Shown here piece by piece: positions 1 to 6,504 of a stretch of 35,536 nucleotides of DNA. The DNA lies in the NCBI GenBank assembly GCA_903839535.1, contig CAIMCT010000569.1, forward strand, positions 1 through 35,536. The letters are read 5' to 3'. The notes under the pieces are model-generated. The model saw nothing but the letters and a program-made list of their open reading frames with translations. It did not search any database and was not told the origin of the DNA. The position numbers and the translations under genes are program-made. The first letter of the stretch is position 1. Each line of letters starts with the position of its first letter. The stretch is from an uncultured Desulfobacteraceae bacterium. Its GTDB lineage: Bacteria; Desulfobacterota; Desulfobacteria; Desulfobacterales; Desulfatirhabdiaceae.

Positions 1-4
1 GCCT

Positions 5-147
5 TGATCATCGTTTCGGCCAGTTGGGTTTATTTCGTAGGGGCGAATCTTGTATTCGCCCTTTCGATAGGGCGAATACAAGATTCGCCCCTACTATTGC
101 CTGATGGCGGCGATACGCGGATAAATGCCTGGCCGAAACGATGATCA
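5..147. repeat. Nested palindromic repeat (MITE/REP-like)
   Basis: The outer arms are a perfect 19-bp inverted repeat (5-23 against 129-147, TGATCATCGTTTCGGCCAG). Inside lies a perfect 26-bp hairpin (37-62 against 69-94) with a 6-base loop, whose core is GTAGGGGCGAATCTTG. Short GC-rich palindromes of this look are common dispersed repeats in bacterial genomes. The nesting suggests that one palindrome landed inside another, but this is inference. No gene is seen in 1-202 apart from this structure. Confidence 0.8.
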
Positions 148-202
148 CTGCATAGAAAAAAATCTGGTTCAGACAATGGGGTATTCTTTGTTGGATATCA
201 CC

Positions 203-628
203 TTACCGTGTGACATCACCCATGATCTGATCGACGGTGTATGGGCAGGTGTTAGGGAATGCTGTTTCTGGTAAGCCAGTTTCAGCAGATGCGATTTCAG
301 CGGCATCCAAAAAAGCTTCAGGCAATGTTTCTCTAACATTGCTTTTTAAGCCTGGATTATCTTTAAGAAGGCGTTTGATTTCCTTTCTCTGGGTAATTAT
401 AGTACTTTGCCAGCTTCGCCCCCTTCGTTCCGGCTGATAATCCCATTTCAGAAGGTGCATCATCAATACTGTCAACCGACTTATCAACTCCCGTTTCTGT
501 GTTTTGCCCATACTTTCGATTTCCTCAATCAGGTTGATAACATCAAGCTGTGACAGCGCCCCGGCCTTCAGAATCGCAGCTTGTTCCTGTGTCCACAGGT
601 AAAAATCTTGTTCGTAAGTGCTGATCAT
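203..628 (-). CDS. DUF29 family protein
   Basis: The 141-residue product starts MISTYEQDFYLW and matches the general look of the DUF29 family: an N-terminal YEQDFYLWTQEQA segment, then a helical region with LIEEIESMG and LLKWDYQPERRG. The family is small, helical and of unknown function, and is frequent in cyanobacteria and sulfate reducers. I chose the ATG at 628 because it follows a GGAAGGGA ribosome site and overlaps the stop of the upstream HTH gene as ATGA; a longer reading frame reaches 712 but lacks this support. The overlap suggests translational coupling with the HTH gene. A toxin/antitoxin-like role is possible only by analogy with the gene arrangement. The family call is fairly sure; the function is unknown. 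Confidence 0.8.
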   Translation of the reverse strand: MISTYEQDFYLWTQEQAAILKAGALSQLDVINLIEEIESMGKTQKRELISRLTVLMMHLLKWDYQPERRGRSWQSTIITQRKEIKRLLKDNPGLKSNVRETLPEAFLDAAEIASAETGLPETAFPNTCPYTVDQIMGDVTR

Positions 629-831
629 AGTGTCCCTTCCTTTCGCAGAAAAATCCGGTAATCCATATTCAATGCTTCTGAAAATAGCTTGGCATCTTTC
701 TCGCAAATGCATCGTTTATTATTTTCCATTTCGGAGATGCGTCGCTGTAAAATGCTGGCCTTTTTGGATAACTGTTTTGGGGTTATCAAAAAAGAAAACC
801 CGAATCCCATGCAAAAGGAAACGGGTTTCAA
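625..831 (-). CDS. Small XRE-like helix-turn-helix protein
   Basis: A short product of 60-68 residues contains the central part of a Cro/C1-type (XRE) DNA-binding domain: TPKQLSKKASILQRRISEME reads as helices 2 and 3, followed by a helical AKLFSEALNM segment. The first helix looks weak or replaced (MGFGFSFLI). The start is uncertain: TTG at 831 or ATG at 810, neither with a clear ribosome site. Its TGA overlaps the ATG of the DUF29 gene (ATGA at 625-628), which argues that it is real and co-transcribed. It may be the repressor or partner of the DUF29 protein. It could also be an N-terminally damaged copy of a larger HTH protein. Confidence 0.55.
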   Translation of the reverse strand: MKPVSFCMGFGFSFLITPKQLSKKASILQRRISEMENNKRCICEKDAKLFSEALNMDYRIFLRKEGTL

Positions 832-881
832 ATCATCATATTTCAGGTGCGCTGTAATTCAGCACGCGCCTATCATAGCCC

Positions 882-918
882 ATAAGGTAATACCCTCTCT
901 ATTCTCCTGTTACCTTAT
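882..918. repeat. Small inverted repeat
   Basis: A perfect 9-bp inverted repeat (ATAAGGTAA at 882-890, TTACCTTAT at 910-918) with a 19-base loop covers the stop of the Ig-like fragment and lies about 50 bases upstream of the HTH gene. It could be an operator for the HTH protein. No T-run follows, so it is not a typical terminator. Confidence 0.35.
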
Positions 919-1205
919 ATTCCACCATAAGGCCCAATAGTGAATACCGTTGGGATATTGATCGTTCCATCCGTACTTTTTGTCAGATTGGTGACAATCA
1001 CATTTGATGAACCAATGGAAAATTCGTAAGTGACAGGAGTACCACTTGGGAAGCGATTCCTAAGGTCGTTTCCTTCGATGGTTGTTGTGCCGCTATTATT
1101 GAGTTTCAGCGCTATGGCGCTTCCGGATTCAGGAACTAAATTTCCGCCCCCATCCCTTGCCGTAATGGTTATGCTTGCCCCACCGGATGGAATGCTGCCG
1201 GACAT
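915..1205 (-). pseudogene. Fragment of an Ig-like surface repeat protein
   Basis: The frame encodes 96 residues with the character of a bacterial Ig-like (invasin/big-domain) module: SGGASITITARDGGGNLVP, then alternating beta-strand-like stretches ending FTIGPYGGI. The open frame extends upstream only to a TGA near 1250 (reading ...SDYLSTIQITDMSG) and contains no convincing start or ribosome site. There is no signal peptide, which such proteins need. I therefore read it as the C-terminal stub of a larger extracellular protein, broken by rearrangement. A small intact gene starting at the ATG at 1205 is the alternative. Confidence 0.4.
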
Positions 1206-1261
1206 ATCTGTGATTTGAATGGTGGAAAGGTAATCGGATAGACGGTGTCAAAAAGATTTAT

Positions 1262-1843
1262 TTAATCGCGAATCAATACCAATATGCTATTTTTGAAGAA
1301 AAGAGATTTTGAACAATAATCCCCATAACACCAGTGGGTATCTGTACCGGTGGCGGTTGTGGTATTTGATACATTACGAGGTTCGCCCCAAGCATTTTTG
1401 CATTGTTGCATGCTCATTCCTATTTTAATCTTTTCAAGCTCTACCGGGACCTCCGAATTTTTGATTTTTTGAAATCCAGGCTTAGACTCTATTTTTTTTA
1501 TAATAGCTTCTCTTTGGATGTCGGCTTTCTTTTCTGTTTCAAGACGTTTTGGTCCTTCTGCCTTTGCCTTTTCTGCTTGACCGGCATTTTTAGTAATCCA
1601 ACTTTCGGCAACGTATCCAGACTTTCCGCTTTCAGTCCGTGCTTTATACCAACTGTCTTTAAAAACAATGACTGTTAATTTGTCACCTACCTTTAAATCT
1701 TCTAAACTTTCGCTATTTATATTTGGTTGTTCCCGAAGTGCTACCGGGAATATCACATATAATATTTCAGCAGGATATCCGGACTTTTCATATCCTCCAA
1801 TTGAAAATAACAATATCAATACCATAATCACAGATTTTTTCAT
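1262..1843 (-). CDS. Exported SH3-domain protein with BamE-like C-terminus
   Basis: The 193-residue product starts with a signal peptide (MKKSVIMVLILLFSIGG). Residues about 29-85 form a bacterial SH3 (SH3_3/YgiM-like) domain: ALREQPNINSESLEDLKVGD, then a DSWYKA core and SGKSGYVAESW. A charged Lys/Glu-rich linker follows. Residues about 138-193 (IKIGMSMQQCKNAWGEPRNV) resemble the SmpA/OmlA (BamE) fold seen in many small periplasmic proteins. It probably acts in the periplasm and binds cell-wall or protein ligands; the exact role is unknown. The ATG at 1843 is preceded by AAAAAGGATTCCTGA, an acceptable ribosome site. It stands alone, with unrelated neighbours. Confidence 0.7.
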   Translation of the reverse strand: MKKSVIMVLILLFSIGGYEKSGYPAEILYVIFPVALREQPNINSESLEDLKVGDKLTVIVFKDSWYKARTESGKSGYVAESWITKNAGQAEKAKAEGPKRLETEKKADIQREAIIKKIESKPGFQKIKNSEVPVELEKIKIGMSMQQCKNAWGEPRNVSNTTTATGTDTHWCYGDYCSKSLFFKNSILVLIRD

Positions 1844-1984
1844 TCAGGAATCCTTTTTTTATGGAAGTCTTACCAGCCATTCGTTTCCAGATATCAGTCA
1901 GAACAGGAATGATATTGGTGTAGGATTTAGAAGTATACATTTTAAACATATTGTTATTTCATGCGTTCATGATAATTACCGGAG

Positions 1985-2058
1985 ATATTGAGCAAACGAT
2001 TTGAACAGCAAACAAACAAAACCATGTCAATCAATATATCAATACCCGTCCCCTATTT
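1985..2058. repeat. 74-bp direct repeat, copy 1
   Basis: This stretch is repeated at 2804-2877 with 71 of 74 bases identical by my count and constant register (offset 819). Read on the minus strand it begins at the stop codon of the DUF6398-like gene. The same relation holds for copy 2 and the nucleotidyltransferase gene. I recall similar sequence near IS200/REP-type elements in related bacteria, but cannot verify this here. Confidence 0.85.
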
Positions 2059-2568
2059 TCGCTCTGGAAGATATGGGATAAGCCCTTTCGTATATGCAGC
2101 AAATTGGATATCACGGGGTAGGCTCCGGGCATCCACGATAAACCCATCGAGCATGATCGTCCAGGCCAAGGAGTTGCCCTCCATTTTGCTGGGACGGTAC
2201 CACTGCGGGTCCATCTGTCTCATGGCCAACGCGTCCCGTACTACTTTCGACTTGGCGGCTCCCGTGCTTTTACTGATGCCAAAGGCCGCACACAACTCAG
2301 CCGCAAGCATTGACGGAGTCTGACTTTTATCAAACAGAAAATTCACAAACCCCAAAGCATAGACAATCCCGCATGCCCAGGTCTGCACATAACCCGTTAC
2401 AAGTGGAGAAGGACGTTGGCGGCACAACGCCGCCGTGGCTTGACGCGCCAATAGCGCATATTCCTCGTCCAGATGGGTGGCGCAGAACGTATCCGTCAGA
2501 GCTACGATCGCGTTGAAAATGTTCTGCATCGGTTTCGGAACTTTTTCCGATCTGCTGATTCTGGCCAT
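2053..2568 (-). CDS. DUF6398-like protein
   Basis: The 171-residue product is mostly helical and begins MARISRSEKVPKPMQNIFNA. It has the general look of the DUF6398 family: an N-terminal helical pair with FCATHLDEEY, a central GYVQTWACGIVYALGFVNFL, and SMLAAELCAAFGISKSTGAA, which resembles a helix-turn-helix, ending in a WYRP/MLDGF region. The family is often found with plasmid pRiA4b ORF3-like proteins and has no known function. An in-frame ATG is preceded by GAGGAAGAA, a good ribosome site. The C-terminus stops exactly where the 74-bp repeat begins, so the natural tail may have been trimmed. Confidence in the gene is high, in the family moderate. Confidence 0.65.
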   Translation of the reverse strand: MARISRSEKVPKPMQNIFNAIVALTDTFCATHLDEEYALLARQATAALCRQRPSPLVTGYVQTWACGIVYALGFVNFLFDKSQTPSMLAAELCAAFGISKSTGAAKSKVVRDALAMRQMDPQWYRPSKMEGNSLAWTIMLDGFIVDARSLPRDIQFAAYTKGLIPYLPERK

Positions 2569-2620
2569 TCTTTCTTCCTCTTGTGATCTATGCTGTGAAC
2601 GGGTATAACCTGAACTTTCC

Positions 2621-2800
2621 TGGTTCTAACGGATTTTGTGGTTCTGCCACCGGGTGCAGTGTTTGTTATGAGATAATCTATGAATTTTCAGGCTCCGGAA
2701 TGACTGAAATGTCCTCGAAAGATTTTCCTGAACCGCTTCCGAGATCATTTTTAATTCATAAGCACCTGAAAATACATGACCACAAAATCCGGTAGAATCA
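2621..2800. mobile_element. MITE-like element with terminal inverted repeats (copy 1)
   Basis: The ends 2621-2642 and 2779-2800 are inverted copies of each other (22 bp, two mismatches), with the core CGGATTTTGTGGT. The 180-bp interior carries no convincing gene. The ends resemble those of the element at 17444-17640 (shared TAACGGATTT core with similar flanks), so both probably belong to one non-autonomous family. I could not identify a target-site duplication. Confidence 0.6.
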
Positions 2801-2803
2801 TAA

Positions 2804-2877
2804 ATATTGAGCAAACGATTTGAACAGCAGACAAATAAAACAATGTCAATCAATATATCAATACCCGTCCCCTATTT
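2804..2877. repeat. 74-bp direct repeat, copy 2
   Basis: This is the partner of 1985-2058 (three mismatches, no gaps). It begins three bases beyond the terminal repeat of the element at 2621-2800 and overlaps the stop codon of the nucleotidyltransferase gene. Confidence 0.85.
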
Positions 2878-3184
2878 CCTGTCCGGTGCTTTTAATTTCA
2901 TCAATCAACATGCCACCATCTGCATAGTCTCCAGGGGTAAATGGTATTGGCTCAATCCGGCTGTCTATTCCGCGTCTCAGCGGAACAATGCGTCGTCTGT
3001 CCAGATATCTATCTCCTTTAAAAGCTGATGAAATCACAGCAATGTCGATATCGCTGTCTTCTCTTGGTGTCCCTTTCATATAAGAGCCAAACAACAACAC
3101 CCTTTCAACAGGGATATTATTTTCTTTTAATCGATCAATATATAGTCTTATCAAATTGATGACAAAAGCTTTTGAATAAGCCAT
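2858..3184 (-). CDS. Minimal nucleotidyltransferase (MNT/KNTase-like)
   Basis: The 108-residue protein has the polymerase-beta-type nucleotidyltransferase signature LLFGSYMKGTPREDSDIDIA, i.e. GS followed by the DxD metal-binding pair. Small MNT proteins commonly act as antitoxins that AMPylate HEPN toxins, or as orphan transferases. I chose the ATG at 3184 (MAYSKAFVINL) because GGAAGG lies about 10 bases upstream; the longer frame to 3283 has no such support. No HEPN partner is visible next to it: downstream is the repeat/MITE cluster and upstream is the 3' end of echF. The last residues (GDGY) are encoded by the 74-bp repeat, so the C-terminus was probably altered. Confidence 0.8.
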   Translation of the reverse strand: MAYSKAFVINLIRLYIDRLKENNIPVERVLLFGSYMKGTPREDSDIDIAVISSAFKGDRYLDRRRIVPLRRGIDSRIEPIPFTPGDYADGGMLIDEIKSTGQEIGDGY

Positions 3185-3301
3185 TTTTTCAACCTTCCAA
3201 TTTGCTGTAGTTTCTTCTCTGAAAATACCATTGTACATTTTAACATGATTCAGCAATGTCTTTCGACGGGCTTTCGTAATCATCGGACTTGTTCTGTTCG
3301 C

Positions 3302-3676
3302 TCATTCGTTTTTCATCGCCATAGGGATATTATGGTTGTTATTGATCTCGCCTCTAAGGAAGATAACTTCCTTCTCCTGGACCGGCTTGCGGTAGTCGCA
3401 TTTCTGTTGAAGGCTTCCGGACAGGCAGGATTCGGCACATACGCCGCAATAGACGCAGGCCGATGGGTTACATGACCACGTTGCAGCTTTTTTATCCACC
3501 GTGATGCACTGGGAAGGGCATTTAGCGGCACAGACACCGCAGAATGTGCAGCTACGAATGTCGTTATAAATCACGCCCCGTGCATTTTCAAAGGCAGGCC
3601 TGACAACATAAGGATAGCGCCGGGTAGCCCGCTTACCGATAAAGTTTCTCATGATGGTTGGTGTCATCTCGAACAT
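3302..3676 (-). CDS. echF: Ech hydrogenase subunit F, 2x[4Fe-4S] ferredoxin-like
   Basis: The 124-residue protein carries two ferredoxin cluster motifs, CTFCGVCAAKCP (Cys 43, 46, 49, 53) and CVYCGVCAESC (Cys 74, 77, 80, 84), plus adjacent Cys 57 and 69. It matches the NuoI/EchF-type electron-input subunit of group 4 [NiFe] hydrogenases, which passes electrons from reduced ferredoxin to the small subunit. A strong ribosome site (AAGGGGGGAAACGCC) precedes the ATG, 15 bases after echE. It is the last gene of the echABCDEF operon. The C-terminal ~35 residues are charged and unremarkable. Confidence 0.92.
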   Translation of the reverse strand: MFEMTPTIMRNFIGKRATRRYPYVVRPAFENARGVIYNDIRSCTFCGVCAAKCPSQCITVDKKAATWSCNPSACVYCGVCAESCLSGSLQQKCDYRKPVQEKEVIFLRGEINNNHNIPMAMKNE

Positions 3677-3691
3677 GGCGTTTCCCCCCTT

Positions 3692-4768
3692 TTACCTTTC
3701 CGTGCAACTGATGCATGGATCAATGGACAGGACAATCACCGGAACGTCTGACAGCCACATACCGGGCAGCATAGCCAGAAGCGCAGGCACATTGGCGAAG
3801 GTCGGAGTCCGGACCCGCAGCCGTTCCAGGTTTTTCTTGCCGTTTGCCTTGATGTAGTAAAAAACCTCGCCGCGCGGCTGTTCCACCCTGGAAATGACCT
3901 CGCCTTCAGGTCTGCCCTTGGCTTTGACGGCCAATTCCCCCTCCGGCAATTTGGCGATAGCCTGCCGAATAAGATCAATGCTCTGAAGGGTTTCGCGAAA
4001 GCGGACCTTGCACCTGGCATAGCAGTCGCCATCTGTTTCCACCACAGGCTCGAAATTGATTTCGTTGAATGCCGCGTACCCGAGCATCCGCATATCCTGT
4101 GCTATTCCACTGGCGCGAAGGGTCGGGCCGACCAGCCCCAGCTCATAAGCCTGTTTTCCGGTCAGAACTCCCTTTCCCACCGTGCGCTTCATCACTGTGT
4201 AGTCGGTCATGATTGTGGTTTCCAATCGCTTGATCTCCCTTTCGACATCTTTAAGCTCCGAGAGAATCCAGTTTACATGTTCCGGACTAATATCCTTTCT
4301 CATGCCGCCAATGACGCAGACAGAGATGATAATACGGTTGCCGGTGGTGGCTTCGTCAATATCGAGAATTTTCTCCCGAATCTTCCAGCATTGCATAAAA
4401 AGGCTCTCGAATCCGAAGCTGTCCGCAAAAAGCCCAAGCCACAGGAGATGGCTGTGTATCCGATGCAGTTCTGACCAGATGACCCGCAGAAACCTGGCCC
4501 GTGGAGGCACTTCAATACCCATCAACTCTTCGATGCCCTGGCAGTAGCACATGGCGTGAATCATTGAGCAGATGCCGCAGATGCGTTCCACCACATAGAT
4601 CATCTGATGAAAATCCCGGATTTCCGCCAGTTTCTCAAGGCCACGGTGTACAAACCCGAACGCTGGAATGGCTTCCGTGATGACTTCATCCTCCAATGTC
4701 AGTTTTAGATGCACCGGTTCCGGCAATACTGGGTGCTGGGGTCCAAAAGGGATAATCGTCTTTGACAT
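3692..4768 (-). CDS. echE: Ech-type [NiFe] hydrogenase large subunit
   Basis: The 358-residue product belongs to the NuoD/HycE/EchE family and keeps both nickel-binding Cys pairs: ERICGICS (Cys 64 and 67) and DPCISCTER at the very C-terminus (Cys 352 and 355). These are absent from true complex I subunits, so this is a hydrogenase. GPQHPVLPEP near the N-terminus is typical. The protein ends three residues after the last ligand Cys, with no long C-terminal extension, so there is no obvious endopeptidase-cleaved tail, as known for Ech enzymes. It holds the H2-forming [NiFe] site, facing the cytoplasm. The start lies 21 bases after echD. Confidence 0.94.
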   Translation of the reverse strand: MSKTIIPFGPQHPVLPEPVHLKLTLEDEVITEAIPAFGFVHRGLEKLAEIRDFHQMIYVVERICGICSMIHAMCYCQGIEELMGIEVPPRARFLRVIWSELHRIHSHLLWLGLFADSFGFESLFMQCWKIREKILDIDEATTGNRIIISVCVIGGMRKDISPEHVNWILSELKDVEREIKRLETTIMTDYTVMKRTVGKGVLTGKQAYELGLVGPTLRASGIAQDMRMLGYAAFNEINFEPVVETDGDCYARCKVRFRETLQSIDLIRQAIAKLPEGELAVKAKGRPEGEVISRVEQPRGEVFYYIKANGKKNLERLRVRTPTFANVPALLAMLPGMWLSDVPVIVLSIDPCISCTER

Positions 4769-4789
4769 GATGCGTTCTCTCCAGGTGCT

Positions 4790-5164
4790 TCACAAAGGGG
4801 GTTTTGTTTTGATTACCACATATTTGCAAAAAGGTGTCTTCTTCACTTCCTCTTCCAGATACAGCGTGCGGTCGTAGTCAATGGCCAACCCCTGGAATCG
4901 GATACCAAACAAGTCCTGTATCTCGTTTTCGACCAGAAAGGCTGCAAAATAGACAGGGGAAATGCTTGGCACGGGACTGTCTTTAGGCGCGGTCAGCCGC
5001 AGGTGTTTTAACTGAAAATCTTTGTCAAAGTGATATAGAATATCTACCGTAGTCTCATCAATTTCAACACAGGATAGCGTTACGAACCGATAGCCCTCGA
5101 CTTTCATCTTGGCAGTTTCGCCTACCACATTTTCCAGGCTGATGGAAACCACATGTTCTATCAT
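4790..5164 (-). CDS. echD: Ech hydrogenase subunit D (NuoC-like)
   Basis: The 124-residue protein resembles the 30-kDa (NuoC) subunit: GYRFVTLSCVEI and HLRLTAPKDSPVPSIS, then the FLVENEIQDLFGIRFQG motif that is diagnostic of the NuoC/EchD family. It is a peripheral structural subunit joining the large subunit to the rest of the complex, without cofactors of its own. It lies between echC and echE, with gaps of 42 and 21 bases, in the standard Ech order. Confidence 0.9.
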   Translation of the reverse strand: MIEHVVSISLENVVGETAKMKVEGYRFVTLSCVEIDETTVDILYHFDKDFQLKHLRLTAPKDSPVPSISPVYFAAFLVENEIQDLFGIRFQGLAIDYDRTLYLEEEVKKTPFCKYVVIKTKPPL

Positions 5165-5206
5165 TGCATTGCCTCCACAGGGCTGTTTGTACTCAAAACA
5201 AGAAAT

Positions 5207-5632
5207 TTATTTTTTTAATTTTTCAAGGCCAAGAACTACGCCGTCTATAATGGCTTCGGGTTTTGCGGGACATCCCGGGACATAGACATCCACTGGAATA
5301 ATTTTGTCCACGCCGCCAACTACGTTGTATGCTTCCCGGAAAATACCGCCTGTAAGACCGCAAGCCCCGATTGCAACAACCACCTTTGGATCCGGTATCT
5401 GATCATAAAGGTTGCGCAGAACCTTCTTGTTCCGATGATTGACCGTGCCTGTGACGAGAAAAACGTCCGCATGCATGGGGTTGCCAACGTTGATCATGCC
5501 AAATCGCTCCACGTCATAAACTGGAGTCAAGCAGGCCAGAACTTCAATGTCGCAGCCGTTGCAACTGCCGCAATCAAAGTGCAGCACCCATGGCGACATT
5601 GTTCTGGCTCTTGTGAGAATTTTATTAAACAT
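5207..5632 (-). CDS. echC: Ech hydrogenase small subunit (NuoB-like)
   Basis: The 141-residue protein is a NuoB/EchC-type small subunit that carries the proximal [4Fe-4S] cluster. Ligand candidates are in FDCGSCNGCDIE (Cys 21, 24, 27), GACG (Cys 91) and VPGCPAKPE (Cys 121). I chose the ATG at 5632 (MFNKILTRARTMSPW) because AGGAGG lies about 10 bases upstream; the frame runs on to 5704, into the 3' end of echB. It relays electrons between EchF and the [NiFe] site in EchE. The gap to echB is 14 bases. Confidence 0.93.
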   Translation of the reverse strand: MFNKILTRARTMSPWVLHFDCGSCNGCDIEVLACLTPVYDVERFGMINVGNPMHADVFLVTGTVNHRNKKVLRNLYDQIPDPKVVVAIGACGLTGGIFREAYNVVGGVDKIIPVDVYVPGCPAKPEAIIDGVVLGLEKLKK

Positions 5633-5646
5633 TATGGCAAAACCTC

Positions 5647-6504
5647 CTATCGTGCATACAACCAGACAAGATTTACCAGGGATAGCGACACTCCCATGGC
5701 CCAACCGTATCCGAGCATCCAGCGCCAGTTCAATCGGGCGGAAACGTTATCAATCCAGATTTCCAGAAAATACGTCAACCCAACGAGCAGAATCGCACCT
5801 ACTGGGTTTGTGGTCCAGAATAGGGAGCAAAGTCCCAGAACAAGCACGGTTTCGTACCAGTGGGCGATTTCGGTCAGCGCCAGAAATGATCCGGAATAGT
5901 CCGTGAGCAGTCCCTTGACAAGTTCCTGATGCGCATGGTGCGAAGTGGATAAATCAAAAGGTGATTTGCGAAGTTTGATGGTAAGAACAAAACTCAAAAC
6001 AACGAACATAAACGGGAGTTTCAGAAGAACCGGCTGGTTCCAGGCATAGACGGATTCGATTTTGAAACTGCCGGTCAGAAGGTAGATGCCCACAACAACA
6101 AATATGAGCAGCGGCTCATAACACAAAATTTGCAAGAGTTCCCTGTGGGCGCCTGCCTGACTGTAAGGCGAAGTGGAGGAAAAGGCGCCTACGACAAGAA
6201 ATACCGCTCCCACTGCCTGAATGAACAGGATAAGCAAAAGGTCGGAGCGAAGGAAAAAAAGAACAACCGAAATAGAAGCGGCAGTCATATAGGCATTGGC
6301 GCAAAACGCCTGCCAGACATTAACCACCATTTTCTCTTTTCCAAAAAGCTTGATGACATCGTAAAACGGCTGAAGCAACGGCGGGCCGATGCGGGACTGG
6401 AAGCGCGCAGTGAGAATTCTGTCAAGTCCGGCAATCAAACCGCCGAGCAAGGGACCAGAAGCAAGGCCGGCAAGTATCATAATAATACCCTGGCTTGTTG
6501 TCAT
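5647..6504 (-). CDS. echB: Ech hydrogenase membrane subunit B (NuoH-like)
   Basis: The 285-residue, multi-pass membrane protein belongs to the NuoH/EchB/HycD family. The family signature RKSPFDLSTSHHAHQELVKG lies in the loop that contacts the peripheral arm, and ARFQSRIGPPLLQPFYDVIK near the N-terminus is also typical. It anchors the hydrogenase module in the membrane and takes part in coupling electron transfer to ion movement. Its ATG overlaps the echA stop (ATGA, 6501-6504), indicating translational coupling. Confidence 0.93.
   Translation of the reverse strand: MTTSQGIIMILAGLASGPLLGGLIAGLDRILTARFQSRIGPPLLQPFYDVIKLFGKEKMVVNVWQAFCANAYMTAASISVVLFFLRSDLLLILFIQAVGAVFLVVGAFSSTSPYSQAGAHRELLQILCYEPLLIFVVVGIYLLTGSFKIESVYAWNQPVLLKLPFMFVVLSFVLTIKLRKSPFDLSTSHHAHQELVKGLLTDYSGSFLALTEIAHWYETVLVLGLCSLFWTTNPVGAILLVGLTYFLEIWIDNVSARLNWRWMLGYGWAMGVSLSLVNLVWLYAR

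Noticed and set aside
2583-2853. Small frames on both strands inside the terminal-repeat element
   Set aside because: They span the inverted ends, lack ribosome sites and resemble nothing; the sequence is better explained as a non-coding element.
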